Shown piece by piece: positions 51,802 through 64,000 of a stretch of DNA of 64,000 nt. The translations under genes were made by a program, and so were the position numbers. The notes under the pieces are model-generated. The model was not told the origin of the DNA. It did no database searches and was given only the letters and a program-made list of their open reading frames with translations. Source of the DNA: Sinohyriopsis cumingii (Eukaryota > Mollusca > Bivalvia > Unionida > Unionidae); contig CM068825.1 of NCBI GenBank assembly GCA_028554795.2, positions 156,169,053-156,233,052 of the forward strand. The letters are read 5' to 3'. The stretch's first letter is position 1. Each line of letters starts with the position of its first letter.

Positions 51802-52518
51802 TGTTATGAATATGTAATTTGTTTGTTAGCTTTTTTCAATGATTATATATGCATAGTTGTCTTATAATTGACCTTAGTCCAAAATCAAGTTAATGGTGTA
51901 CTTGACCAGAAAAATTTGTTTCTGCAAATAACACAATACATATCTACTATTTCTCTAGGATTATAGGCTTAACAATCAGATCATCATTGATTGTGGTACA
52001 CATGCTTATTTGAATATAGGTCTAATACATCGGATTTTAACTTGGAAATTCTGAATCATGTTGACCTTTATTTATTTAAATTATTAGTCACTGGATTTAC
52101 AAAGTGCCCAATAAGATTCCTGGACTATATCATTGATTCGGAATTATAGTGAATTTTACAAGGCATTATGTATAATATTATTGTGATACATCAAAAGACT
52201 GTCGGTACATTGCCACAATCCAGGTCATTGGCATATTAGCACAATCAAGACTACTTACAAATCAACATATTTTATATTGAAATTTATTTGAAACACCACA
52301 TATGGAATGAATGGATGAACGAATGAATGAATAAACAAATGGAATTCAATAGGAACTCCATGCATTTGGAATTGTGATATAAATTTTAGGACTATAATTT
52401 AATTCTATATACTGTAGGTTCTTTAAATTCTCTGGAAATAAATTATTTGATGAATATTACGAAACTTGTTGGATTTGCTTCTTTCTGTTACTTAATTTAA
52501 GACATCAGAGTCGTAACA
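51802..52518 (+). mobile_element. Solo-LTR-like element, copy 3
   Basis: Starts TGTTATGAATATGTAATTTG and ends AGAGTCGTAACA. The start closely matches copy 1 at 21754. Contains CTGGAAATAAATTATTTGAT, then GCTTCTTTCTGTTACTTAAT before the end. About 717 bases, non-coding. The flanking 5-mers (AATAA, GTATA) do not match. Confidence 0.58.
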
Positions 52519-55350
<2,832 letters not shown>

Positions 55351-56014
55351 TGTTAACGTTAAAGTATTTTCGACACGGACATGGAAGACATATGTTTAGA
55401 GTCTGAAATAATGTTCTGAATGGAATAATGAGTATTGCGATGTGTGTCAAGTGGGATGTAGTGTGAATTGTGTCACGTAGGTGTAACTTGCGATTTGGAG
55501 TTGTAACAGATTCGAGGAGATGGGTATAAAGACTGAGTGTGGAAATTATTATTATTTCTATTGCCTAGTACAGCCATTGTTTTGATGCCAGTCTGCAGAT
55601 GCATTTAATATTGTGTTTGGAAGTTGTCTGAGAAACTAATTTATTTAAAGTATGTATTCGAATTACATAGTGGTCATATGACGGTCTGGACTAAAGCAAC
55701 ATTTCAGGATTATTGTGATTTGATTCAAAGACACTCTGGACAATGTAATTGTGATACGTCATGACTGATGGCATTTCATTATATTGAAAGGTATTGGTAA
55801 ATCAGTACATTTGAGACCCGTAATTCATTAGGAACGCCCTATTCTTTTGAACATGTAATAGATCTTGGAGGATTATTTTGGATTCGTAATACTGTACGTT
55901 CCTCTTAAAAATTCATTTTATAACTTAGAGAATTAAATTATTTGTTAAGTTTTACAGAACTCGTTGGTGCTGCTTCTTTCTTGTTCTTAAGTTTAAGACC
56001 AGGGAATCTTAACA
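55351..56014 (+). mobile_element. Solo-LTR-like element, copy 4 (most diverged)
   Basis: Starts TGTTAACGTTAAAGTATTTT and ends GGGAATCTTAACA. The 3' block GAGAATTAAATTATTTGTTA, TTTTACAGAACTCGTTGGTG, CTGCTTCTTTCTTGTT aligns with copies 1 and 3. The polyadenylation signal is the ATTAAA variant. The start is less certain than the end. Confidence 0.45.
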
Positions 56015-57457
56015 GAAGCAAAATATAAGGTGCCCCTAATCTTCTGCCAAACTAAGTGGTTGATCCCTCAGCCAATAGGATCTAGCTCTCCATATATACA
56101 GCTATTGGAGAAAAAAGTAAAACTCTTGTAAAGTTTATGTCACTTCTAAATTCATGCAGAACAGATGATAAATGAATAAAGTATGACACTGTATATTTCG
56201 TGTCTCACTTTCTATGACGCTTCTAGCAATTGGAATACTTCTCATATTATTAGCCAATTTCACAAATATGTTTACGTGAAGAGCTTTTGTGTCATAATGA
56301 ACGTACGGATAGATGCAAAGATGCAATGTTCTGTTGATGTATGGAGAACACATTAACTTGGGGATCAGAAAACAATTAATTAGATTTATGGGGACAGGTT
56401 ATTGTTAAATCGCTATCCTGCAATGATTTCTAATGTCTGTGTCGGGAGATGAAGTCATTATTAATTAATCATTCGTTTACTTAGCCGTTCGATGACTTGA
56501 AAAAGGAAGGGTACCTTTGATTTTATAACGGAACTGTCAGATTTGAAATTTTCCTGATCTGTTGTTTGGAATTCCATAAGTCATGCTGACTCCAATTATC
56601 GCGCCTAGTTATACAGGCGGTAAATATATTTAATCCTGATTGGTTATGCTAAATAAAGGGCGTGGTTCCCACACAAAACTTTCTTGGGATTAAATTGCCC
56701 TAATCGAAAAAATCTAGTCAGTCAGCAATTTTCCAGCAACAGTGAAAATATAAGGGACTCCAAGATTGAATTTGGAAGAAATTCTCTCGTAAAACATTGA
56801 TAAAATGGACCGGATATCTGGAATGTCAAAGGACACAATTTTGGAGGAAGAAGCTAACAAAGCTTGAACAGTATTTGCGTCAATTTCATGTAGTTCGTTC
56901 ATACCAATAAAATGATTTGCTTGAATTCAATTGCTTATATTTGCATTAATTTATTTGTTTAGATCCGTAGATCAATTCTCTTGAAATGAGTGTAACTGTG
57001 TTTGAGTTAAACTATCTGAATCCGTACAATTATCTTCTATATATAAGTTTGACGAATTCTTTGACATTGTCGTCTTGATTGTTATAGGAATCTAAGATTT
57101 CATGCATTACTTTAGTTGATATGAGTTACAAAAATCCGTTTGAATTCACCAATCTTAGATGATTGCATGATTCCATCCATTCATTTGAGAAGTGAGACGA
57201 GAATAGAACTGCTATGTCTCGTGTATTGTTAATGGGAATCAGTGATGAAATAGCCATTAGGAAGTCCATTAATCTTGTAAAACTAAGTGTGTTTAAGGTC
57301 TGCCATGTTTAGCTTGATCAGACAACATTTGATCTGTTCGAATTCCGATAGAAAGATATTTGACATGACGAGAGGGGAGTAATGATCTGTTCCCAGTAGG
57401 ACAATTGACTGAATATTTAGGTTGTCTCTGTTTATTTTGTAAGGGGAAATATATAAA
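56015..57457. other. Non-genic interval
   Basis: Nothing recognised. Confidence 0.45.
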
Positions 57458-57533
57458 TGGACGTATCCACGGACGTATCCTTGGACGTATCCACGGAAGT
57501 ATCCACTGAAATATCTACTCACGTATCCACCTA
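57458..57533. repeat. 12-bp tandem repeat, about 6-7 copies
   Basis: Unit GACGTATCCACG with substitutions. In one minus-strand frame it gives a GYVRGYVQ-like peptide; not considered a gene. Confidence 0.85.
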
Positions 57534-58327
57534 CCCACACAAAGGTTGAGGACCAAAAAGAGGCGAGAGAGTAGGAATGTCGGAAAAGAGATAAAGCAAA
57601 AAGACCTGGAGGAACCACCATAGTGAAATCTGAGAGGACCGGAATAAGCAGGTTTTAATGTTGTACAAGGCAATGACTTCGATCGTTCACTCGATTATAT
57701 GATGAACCAATTATATCATTTAAACAGATTGGCTATTTAGATAAATATATTTGTGTTTGAAATTCGGTGAAAGATTTATTTAAAAAAGAAGTGCATGTTC
57801 CTAATGTAATGTATTATCCCAGCTGTTTATGTAATTGATTAAAGTTTTGTTTTTCCATGTTCGGGGGCTCGTGTCATTCTGTTCTATATATCTGCCCAGA
57901 TCTCTCTTTATTCCATCTATAATTTCACACTTTATTTTACTATTTACTCGATCCGGGCAATAATACCGAGGACGACCACCCTCTAGATAACGATAGCCAA
58001 ATAAAGTGGACACCTTGTAAGAAGGTAAAACCTCATAATACCAAACCACCAGTAGCAAACCGCTACAATAATTATTTTTTTGTTGTTGCTTTTTGTGTTA
58101 TTTTAATTATTGTTTTATTATATTTTTTTAAATTAATATATACTTATTTTTTTCTCAGTTAACTTTACATTGCCAGAATCGTTCAGTTTTTACGATATTG
58201 CACACCTTCATATTCTTTCAAGTGCATAAAGGAGCTACTTTCTATTGTAAACAAACAATGGACGCAAACGCCATCACTTTTGATTTGTAAACAAATCATG
58301 CACACTCGCGCGTAGTAGGTGCTTTAC
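57534..58327. other. Non-genic interval with an unexplained minus-strand frame
   Basis: An 85-codon minus-strand frame at 57801-58058 (DRVNSKIKCEIIDGIKRDLG region) has natural-looking composition but no recognised domain. No splice phase lets it join the exons on either side. Confidence 0.35.
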
Positions 58328-58447
58328 GTTTCGGTTGATGAAATTTGTTTCTGAATGAAGTAAAGCAAATGTTTAGTGGACTGCAACATACCAGCAGCTT
58401 TGGCACATTCCGCGTTAACTTTTTTGATACAATTTTTCGGATTTAGG
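58328..58447 (-). CDS. Internal coding exon of the unidentified split gene
   Basis: On the minus strand, a strongly pyrimidine-rich acceptor (GGACCCTTTCTTGCTTCTGC then TGTATAGCTAG) precedes 58447. The 120-base exon reads one base, 39 codons, two bases: LNPKNCIKKVNAECAKAAGM, then LQSTKHLLYFIQKQISSTE. It ends at donor GAAAC|GTAAAG. The frame stays open to a TAA just inside the intron, so read-through would end the protein at ...SSTET. Joined to the 50963 exon the phase fits (AC+A, Thr). The composition suggests amphipathic helices. An alternative acceptor four bases earlier (TATAG) would change the phase. Family not recognised. Confidence 0.6.
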
Positions 58448-58557
58448 CTAGCTATACAGCAGAAGCAAGAAAGGGTCCTTACAAATAACATACAAGTGAC
58501 AAGACATAAACTGTCTTCTTTAGCTGGTAATAAGAATGCCAAAAACAATATACTTAC

Positions 58558-58599
58558 AGTTTTACATACTGAATTTCCTCAAAATGTACTTTCTTAGTT
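58558..58599 (-). CDS. Short upstream coding exon of the split gene (tentative)
   Basis: On the minus strand, acceptor TCGGATTTGCAG, 42 bases, then consensus donor AAACT|GTAAGTAT. The exon reads one base, 13 codons (TKKVHFEEIQYVK), two bases. The CT joins the C opening the next exon to give Leu, matching phase. The intron between them is only about 110 bases. A second acceptor six bases in (AACTAAG) would start in phase 0. In that case the segment at 58706-58743 (donor ATGCT|GTAAGA, reading ATEFDAYFVLNA) could be the preceding exon. That extension is speculative. Confidence 0.45.
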
Positions 58600-59712
58600 C
58601 TGCAAATCCGAATTACATGATCCAAGTCATAGGTTCTCAATCTTGATTACACATTTCGAAATTGTACTATAATTTTGAATATAAGTACAATTACATCCTT
58701 CTTACAGCATTCAAAACGAAATAAGCATCAAATTCCGTAGCGTCTTTTTGTTAATTGCAATTGAAAGACTTCATATTTTTCCCACGTTATGATTTCAAAC
58801 ATTCAATGACAGAAACAGAAAAACATTTGCAGATGTCAACACACTTCTCCCTCGCTTCTTCAACCCATTGTATTTCACGTGGAATTGTCACAAAAATCCA
58901 GTCCATAATCACGAACGTTCGTAGAATCGACACAAATACCAAAATCTATTCAATCCAAATCAAATGGAAAAGTTGATGTAATGAACATTCATTTTCAGTA
59001 TGACTCCCAATTTTAATTTTAAGTAGACAAAAACGCCATTTCCTTTCGAAACGTATGTCTAGCACGCGACTAAGTTCAAATTTATCTGGGCGGAGTTATG
59101 TGCGCATTAATAATGTTGTTGTTGTGTAATGCATTTGTACGGGAAAATATGAACTCGTCTTTTCGGATGGATATACTGTACTCACAAGCTCGTGCAGTAT
59201 TACATCCGAAAAAGTTGTTTATATTTTCCCATACAACTGCAGTAACCTATAATTATTATATTTTCATGTTAGATTCCGAATGTAGAAAATGTCAAAATTA
59301 AGCTGCATTCAATCCAAAAAAGCTGAAAACGCGTTTTGAACCAGGCTTATGGTTTTCTTAGTTCCACATCATTAAAATTAATGTGCAGAATAACGTATTG
59401 ATTGTGTTACGTCTTTGATGTGTATTTATCAGTGTCACTTCAGTCTTGTCTGAAGTTAGTGTCCATTCCGTTACGTTTACGCGATATGGAGAATGCAGTA
59501 ACAGCTATATGTAAGATTTTCTTTTGACAGTACTTTTAGAAAACTAATATCCTGTAAGGTTGCGTCATCAGCATGGAGATCAACCACAGTATATCTTGTA
59601 TGCCACTTCAGATCAATTATAAGCACAATAAATAACAGTTAGCAGTTAGCCTTAAACTGCTTCTTAAACAAGTCTCACAACAAGTCACATATGTCATCTG
59701 ACGTGATACTGA
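58600..59712. other. Possible upstream part of the minus-strand gene; otherwise non-genic
   Basis: The remaining 5' exons should lie at or beyond this interval, but none is firm. A minus-strand frame containing MDWIFVTIPREIQWVEEARE lies near 58.77-58.93 kb, without clear splice sites. Confidence 0.35.
59136..59232. repeat. Imperfect inverted repeat, about 33-base arms
   Basis: The left arm TGTACGGGAAAATATGAACT...CTTTTCGGATG pairs with the right arm CATCCGAAAAAGTTG...ATATTTTCCCATACA across a spacer of about 30 bases. The arms match at roughly 26 of 33 positions. Could be a decayed MITE or a hairpin. Confidence 0.65.
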
Positions 59713-59894
59713 TTGTTGTTGTTTTGGGTTTAACGACATTTCTCAGTGCAAGTTAGGCAGGGCCGGCGCCAGACCCGGCCAGACTATCTGGTACCCTAGG
59801 CAAGGTTAGATTCTGGCGCCTCCTCCCCGGAAAATATCAATTTCCAAATTTATAAACAATAAAAAAAAATTAAATATGCACCCCCTGAAATCAG

Positions 59895-59927
<33 letters not shown>

Positions 59928-60127
59928 CAGCGCCGGCCCTGAATATAGGCTATACATGGCAGCCAGTATAACTGGTGAAATAAAATCCCGGGAAGAGAAC
60001 GGTAAGAACAACTGACCCATAGGAAGCTGCAGGCAAGCTTTCTCACCTAATCACATTGACCGAAACGAGACTCGAACCGAATTTTAACAGAGGTGATGAG
60101 GCAACCACTTTAGACCACTCGGCCTCA
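59713..60127 (-). mobile_element. SINE family A (minus strand), interrupted by a MITE
   Basis: The tail side begins GTTGTTGTTTTGGGTTTAAC then GACATTTCTCAGTGC. After the insertion the body resumes GGCTATACATGGCAGCCAGT and continues to the head, with TAGACCACTCGGCC on the plus strand at about 60110. The B box is degraded (ACTCGAACCGAATTT). The insertion occupies 59758-59941. Confidence 0.8.
59758..59941. mobile_element. hAT-type MITE, 184 bp, nested in the SINE
   Basis: The ends are CAGGGCCGGCGC and its reverse complement GCGCCGGCCCTG, a perfect 12-base terminal inverted repeat with the CAGGG...CCCTG ends typical of hAT transposons. Flanking 8-mers AAGTTAGG and AATATAGG match at six of eight positions, consistent with an aged 8-bp hAT target duplication. 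There is no transposase. It interrupts the SINE precisely between its 3' tail and body. Confidence 0.88.
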
Positions 60128-60132
60128 CGTTG

Positions 60133-60448
60133 CCCTCTTTGGGCTTGTAAAGTTTTCCAAACATCAACGAACAAAACTCCAACTAGATCTCCATTCTTTT
60201 CAGTTTTGATACATTTGTCAATCATGCTAGTAAGTGCAGCTTCCCAAGAATGATTGGTGCGAAAGCCTATTTGTCTATCGCCTAACATATTACTTTCATT
60301 AAAGAAAAGACAGTAAGGGAGTGATGAGAATGGTTTCGACATCTATTGATAAGACATAAAGGACTGAGCTTGCTCTAAGATTCTTTATTTCATCACGAAG
60401 ACCACACATTTGAGGAGGTTTGAAATTAGCCTCCTTTCTTTAGTCAGT
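60133..60448 (-). pseudogene. LINE reverse transcriptase fragment (CR1/L2-like), copy 2
   Basis: On the minus strand, FFNESNMLGDRQIGFRTNHS followed by WEAALTSMIDKCIKTEKNGD and LVGVLFVDVWKTL. This is the RT region with Q.GFR..HS and the start of motif A (usually FVDFRKAFD, here decayed, catalytic Asp context kept as FVD). Upstream (60343-60448) is open and LINE-like (DEIKNLRAGSVLYVL). Truncated on both sides by SINEs. Confidence 0.78.
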
Positions 60449-60683
60449 AGGGGCTCCGGGTGACCGTGTGGTCTAAGTTGCTCGCAGATCACTCAAACAT
60501 CTAACTCATGAACCCGTGAGTTCAAGACTCTGCGCGAATAACGTAGGTTTATGGCAACTCTTGCCAGTTGCTTCCCACGGATCGGTGGTTCTTTTCGGGA
60601 TCTTCCTCCACCAGATATGGTGATTTGAAAATATGAACTATCATGTGCTGACAAATGACGTTAAATCTCCCAAAACCAAAACG
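60449..60683 (+). mobile_element. SINE family A subtype fused to the RT fragment, copy 2
   Basis: GGGGCTCCGGGTGACCGTGT then GGTCTAAGTTGCTCG; body GCCAGTTGCTTCCCACGGAT; end GTGCTGACAAATGACGTTAA then ATCTCCCAAAACCAAAA. Same head junction to the RT fragment as at 44199. Confidence 0.8.
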
Positions 60684-60969
60684 TTTGGCCAGGAAAGAGA
60701 TTTTTTCTACTAATATTAAAATGTATTCTACTTTCTGAGAGATGTCATTAATAATCGTCTAAACGAGTAGATATGTAAACATTTATTGTCATGTTTGCAA
60801 CTGCAGTATTATCAGGACTATTTCTTTGCAAATGGTGTGAAGATTCATCATGATCATAAGGATCAAACGGTTCTATAATTAATAATAACAGCAGTTATAA
60901 ATAGTTCCTGAACATATTAGCAATATTTTCATTTTTATTGGTGAATGCGCTAGCTATTCTTAAGGTGCA
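60684..60969. other. Non-genic interval
   Basis: Nothing recognised apart from the first 30 bases, which match the sequence after the SINE at 44432. Confidence 0.5.
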
Positions 60970-63900
60970 GCAATTAGTAGAACATGAATAATGAGAACCA
61001 CCTTTACCCATTACAAATTAGCAGAACATGAATAATGAGAACCACCTTTACCCGCTACCAATTAGTAGAATATGAATAATGAGAACCACCTTTCCCCGCT
61101 ACCATTTAGTAGAACATGAATAATGAGAACCACCTTTACACTCTACCAATTAGTAGAACATGATTAATGAGAACCACCTTTACACTCTACCAATTAGTAG
61201 AACATGAATACGGAGAACAACCTTTACCCACTACCAATTAGTAGAACATGAATAATGAGAACCACTTTTACCCGCGACCAATTAGTAGAACATGAACAAT
61301 GAGAACCACCTTTACCCGCTACCAATTAGTAGAACATGAATAATGAGAACCACCTTTACCCATTACAAATTAGTAGAAAATGAATAACGAGAACCACCTT
61401 TGCCCGCTACCAATTAGTAGAACACGAATAATGAGAACCACATTTACCCGCTACCAATTAGTAGAACATGAATAATGAGAACCACATTCACACTCTACCA
61501 ATTAGTAGAACATGAATACTGAGAACCACCTTTACCCGCTACCAATTAGTAGAACATGAATAATGAGAACCACTTTTACCCGCTACCAATTAGTCGAACA
61601 TGAATAATGAGAACCACTTTCACCCGCTAACAATTAGTAGAACATGAATAATGAGAACCACCTTTACCCGCGACCAATTAGCAGAACATGAATAATGAGA
61701 ACCACCTTTACCTGCTACCAATTAGTAGAACATGAATAATGAGAACCACCTTTACCCGCTACCAATTATTAGAAAATGAATAATGAGAACCACCTTTACA
61801 CTCTACCAATTAGTAGAACATGAATACGGAGAACCACCTTTACACGCTACCGATTAGTAGAACATGAATAATGAGAACAACTTTTACCCGCGACCAATTA
61901 GGAGAACATGAATAATGAGAACGACCTTTACCCGCTAACAATTAGTAGAACATGAATAATGAGAACCACCTTTACACTCTACCAAATAGTAGAACATGAA
62001 TACTGAGAATCATCTTTTCCCGCTACCAATTAGTAGAACATGAATAATGAGAACCACTTTTACCCGCGACCAATCAGTCGAACATGAATAATGAGAACCA
62101 CCTTTACCCGCTACCAATTTGTAGAACATGAATAATGAGAACCACTTTTACCCACTAGCAATTATTAGGACATGAATAATGAGAACCACTTTTACCCGCT
62201 AAAAATTAGTAGAGCATGAATAATGAGAACCTATTTTACCCGCTACCAATTAGTCGAACATGAATAATGAGAACCACTTTAACCAGCTACCAATTAGTAG
62301 AACATGAATAATGAGAACCACCTTTAACGGCTAACAATTAGTAGAACATGAATGATGAGAACCACCTTTACGCGTTGCCAATTAGTAGAACATGAATAAT
62401 GAGAACCACCCTTTCGCATTACCAGTTAGTAGAACATGGTTAATGAGAACCACCTTTACACTCTACCAATTAGTAGAACATGATTAATGAGAACCACCTT
62501 TACACTCTACCAATTAGTAGAACATGAATACGGAGAACAACCTTTACCCACTACCAATTAGTAGAACATGAATAATGAGAACCACTTTTACCCGCGACCA
62601 ATTAGTAGAACATCAACAATGAGAACCACCTTTACCCGCTACCAATTAGTAGAACATGAATAATGAGAACCACCTTTACCCATTACAAATTAGTAGAAAA
62701 TGAATAACGAGAACCACCTTTGCCCGCTACCAATTAGTAGAACACGAATAATGAGAACCACATTTACCCGCTACCAATTAGTAGAACATGAATAATGAGA
62801 ACCACATTCACACTCTACCAATTAGTAGAACATGAATACTGAGAACCACCTTTACCCGCTACCAATTAGTAGAACATGAATAATGAGAACCACTTTTACC
62901 CGCTACCAATTAGTCGAACATGAATAATGAGAACCACTTTCACCCGCTAACAATTAGTAGAACATGAATAATGAGAACCACCTTTACCCGCGACCAATTA
63001 GCAGAACATGAATAATGAGAACCACCTTTACCCGCTACCAATTAGTAGAACATGAATAATGAGAACCACTTTTATCCGCTACCAATTAGTAGAAAATCAA
63101 TAATGAGAACCACCTTTACCCGCTAACAATTAGTAGAACATGAATGATGAGAACCACCTTAACGCGTTACCAATTAGTAGAACATGAATAATGTGAATCA
63201 CCTTAATCCGCTCCCAATTAGGAGAACATGAATAATGAGAACCACCTTCACCCGCCACCAATTAGTAGAACATGAATAATGAGAACCACTTTTACCCACT
63301 AGCAATTATTAGAACATGAATAATGAGAACCACCATTACCCGCCACCAATTGGTAGAACATGAATAATGAGCACCACCTTTACCCGCTACCAATTAGTGG
63401 AGCATGAATAATGAGAACCACTTTTCCCCGCTACCAATAATTCGAACATGAATAATGAGAACCACATTCACCCGCTACCAATTAGTCGAACATGAATAAT
63501 GAGAACCACCTTTACCCGCTACCAATTAGTAGAGCATGAATAATGAGAACCACTTTTACCCGCTACCAATTAGTCGAATATGAATAATGAGAACCACCTT
63601 CACCCGCTACCAATAGGTCGAACATGAATTATGAGAACCACATTTAACCGCTACCAATTAGTAGAACATGAAGAATGAGAACCACCTTTATCCGCTAACA
63701 ATTAGTAGAACATGAGTCATGAGAACCACCTTCTCGCGTTACCAGTTAGTAGAACATGATTAATGAGAACCACCTTTACACTCTACCAATTAGTAGAACA
63801 TGAATACTGAGAACCACCTTTACCCGCTACCAATTAGTAGAACATGAATAATGAGAACCACCTTTACCCGCTACCAATTAGTAGAGCATGAATAATGAGA

Positions 63901-64000
63901 ACCACTTTTACCCGCTACCAATTAGTCGAACATGAATAATGAGAACCACTTTCACCCGCTACCAATTAGTCGAACATGAATAATGAGAACCACGTTTACC
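60970..64000. repeat. Minisatellite, 44 bp unit, about 69 copies, runs off the window
   Basis: Unit TACCAATTAGTAGAACATGA plus ATAATGAGAACCACCTTTAC plus CCGC. Variant words (TTTACACTC, CGCGACCAATTAG, GATTAATGAG, AATACGGAGAACAAC) allow copy-by-copy comparison. The segment 61121-61750 is repeated at 62441-63070 with only a couple of differences, a shift of 1320 bp or exactly 30 units. No stop-free long frame is relevant. Confidence 0.97.

Noticed and set aside
57801..58058. Minus-strand protein of 85 residues
   Set aside because: Natural-looking composition, but no recognised domain, no splice phase compatible with neighbouring exons and no copy elsewhere in the window.

Overview
This window looks like non-coding, repeat-rich nuclear DNA from an animal. 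It is AT-rich and has long (TA)n, (GT)n, (TATG)n and (GA)n microsatellites. It also has two families of tRNA-derived SINEs, decayed non-LTR retrotransposons, solo-LTR-like elements and at least a dozen unrelated minisatellites that together cover roughly 11-12 kb. The SINE style (a tRNA-like head, and a tail running into GTTAAACCC plus CAA repeats) and the LINE protein style suggest a marine invertebrate, most likely a mollusc. That is inference; no species is claimed.

Layout. 1-13 kb: non-genic DNA with 34-bp (2.0-2.7 kb), 83-bp (3.25-3.9 kb), 31-bp (6.7-9.3 kb) and 35-bp (10.9-11.2 kb) arrays, plus a 160-bp palindrome-bearing element at 5.55-6.2 kb. 13.8-18.2 kb: SINE copies entangled with TATG microsatellites, a 35-bp array of about 1.6 kb, and a SINE head at the edge of that array. 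18-29 kb: mostly featureless, with an LTR-like element (21.75-22.67 kb), a 48-bp in-frame repeat (26.35-26.6 kb) and the second copy of the palindrome element (27.24-27.85 kb). 28.8-33 kb: a SINE with clear target-site duplications, a 26-bp array of about 1.1 kb, and an array with a 152-bp higher-order unit. 34.7-44.5 kb: small arrays, two degenerate LINE copies (39.8-40.1 and 40.56-42.85 kb) and an RT-fragment/SINE chimera. 47.8-56 kb: three more LTR-like elements. 57-60.7 kb: exons, then a SINE carrying a nested hAT-type MITE, then a second RT-fragment/SINE chimera. 60.97-64 kb: a 44-bp array running off the end of the window.

Genes. Almost all open reading frames here are accidental products of repeats. 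The exception is a split gene on the minus strand. Its last exons can be read at about 58.56-58.60, 58.33-58.45, 50.89-50.96 and 36.36-36.51 kb. Each has splice signals, the reading phase matches across all three introns, and the last exon ends in a stop codon. Together they give about 127 residues of C-terminal protein, which I do not recognise. The two larger introns (about 7.4 and 14.4 kb) hold most of the mobile DNA of the right half of the window. A weaker candidate exon on the plus strand lies at 50.25-50.38 kb. No rRNA, genuine tRNA, CRISPR array or bacterial-type operon was seen.
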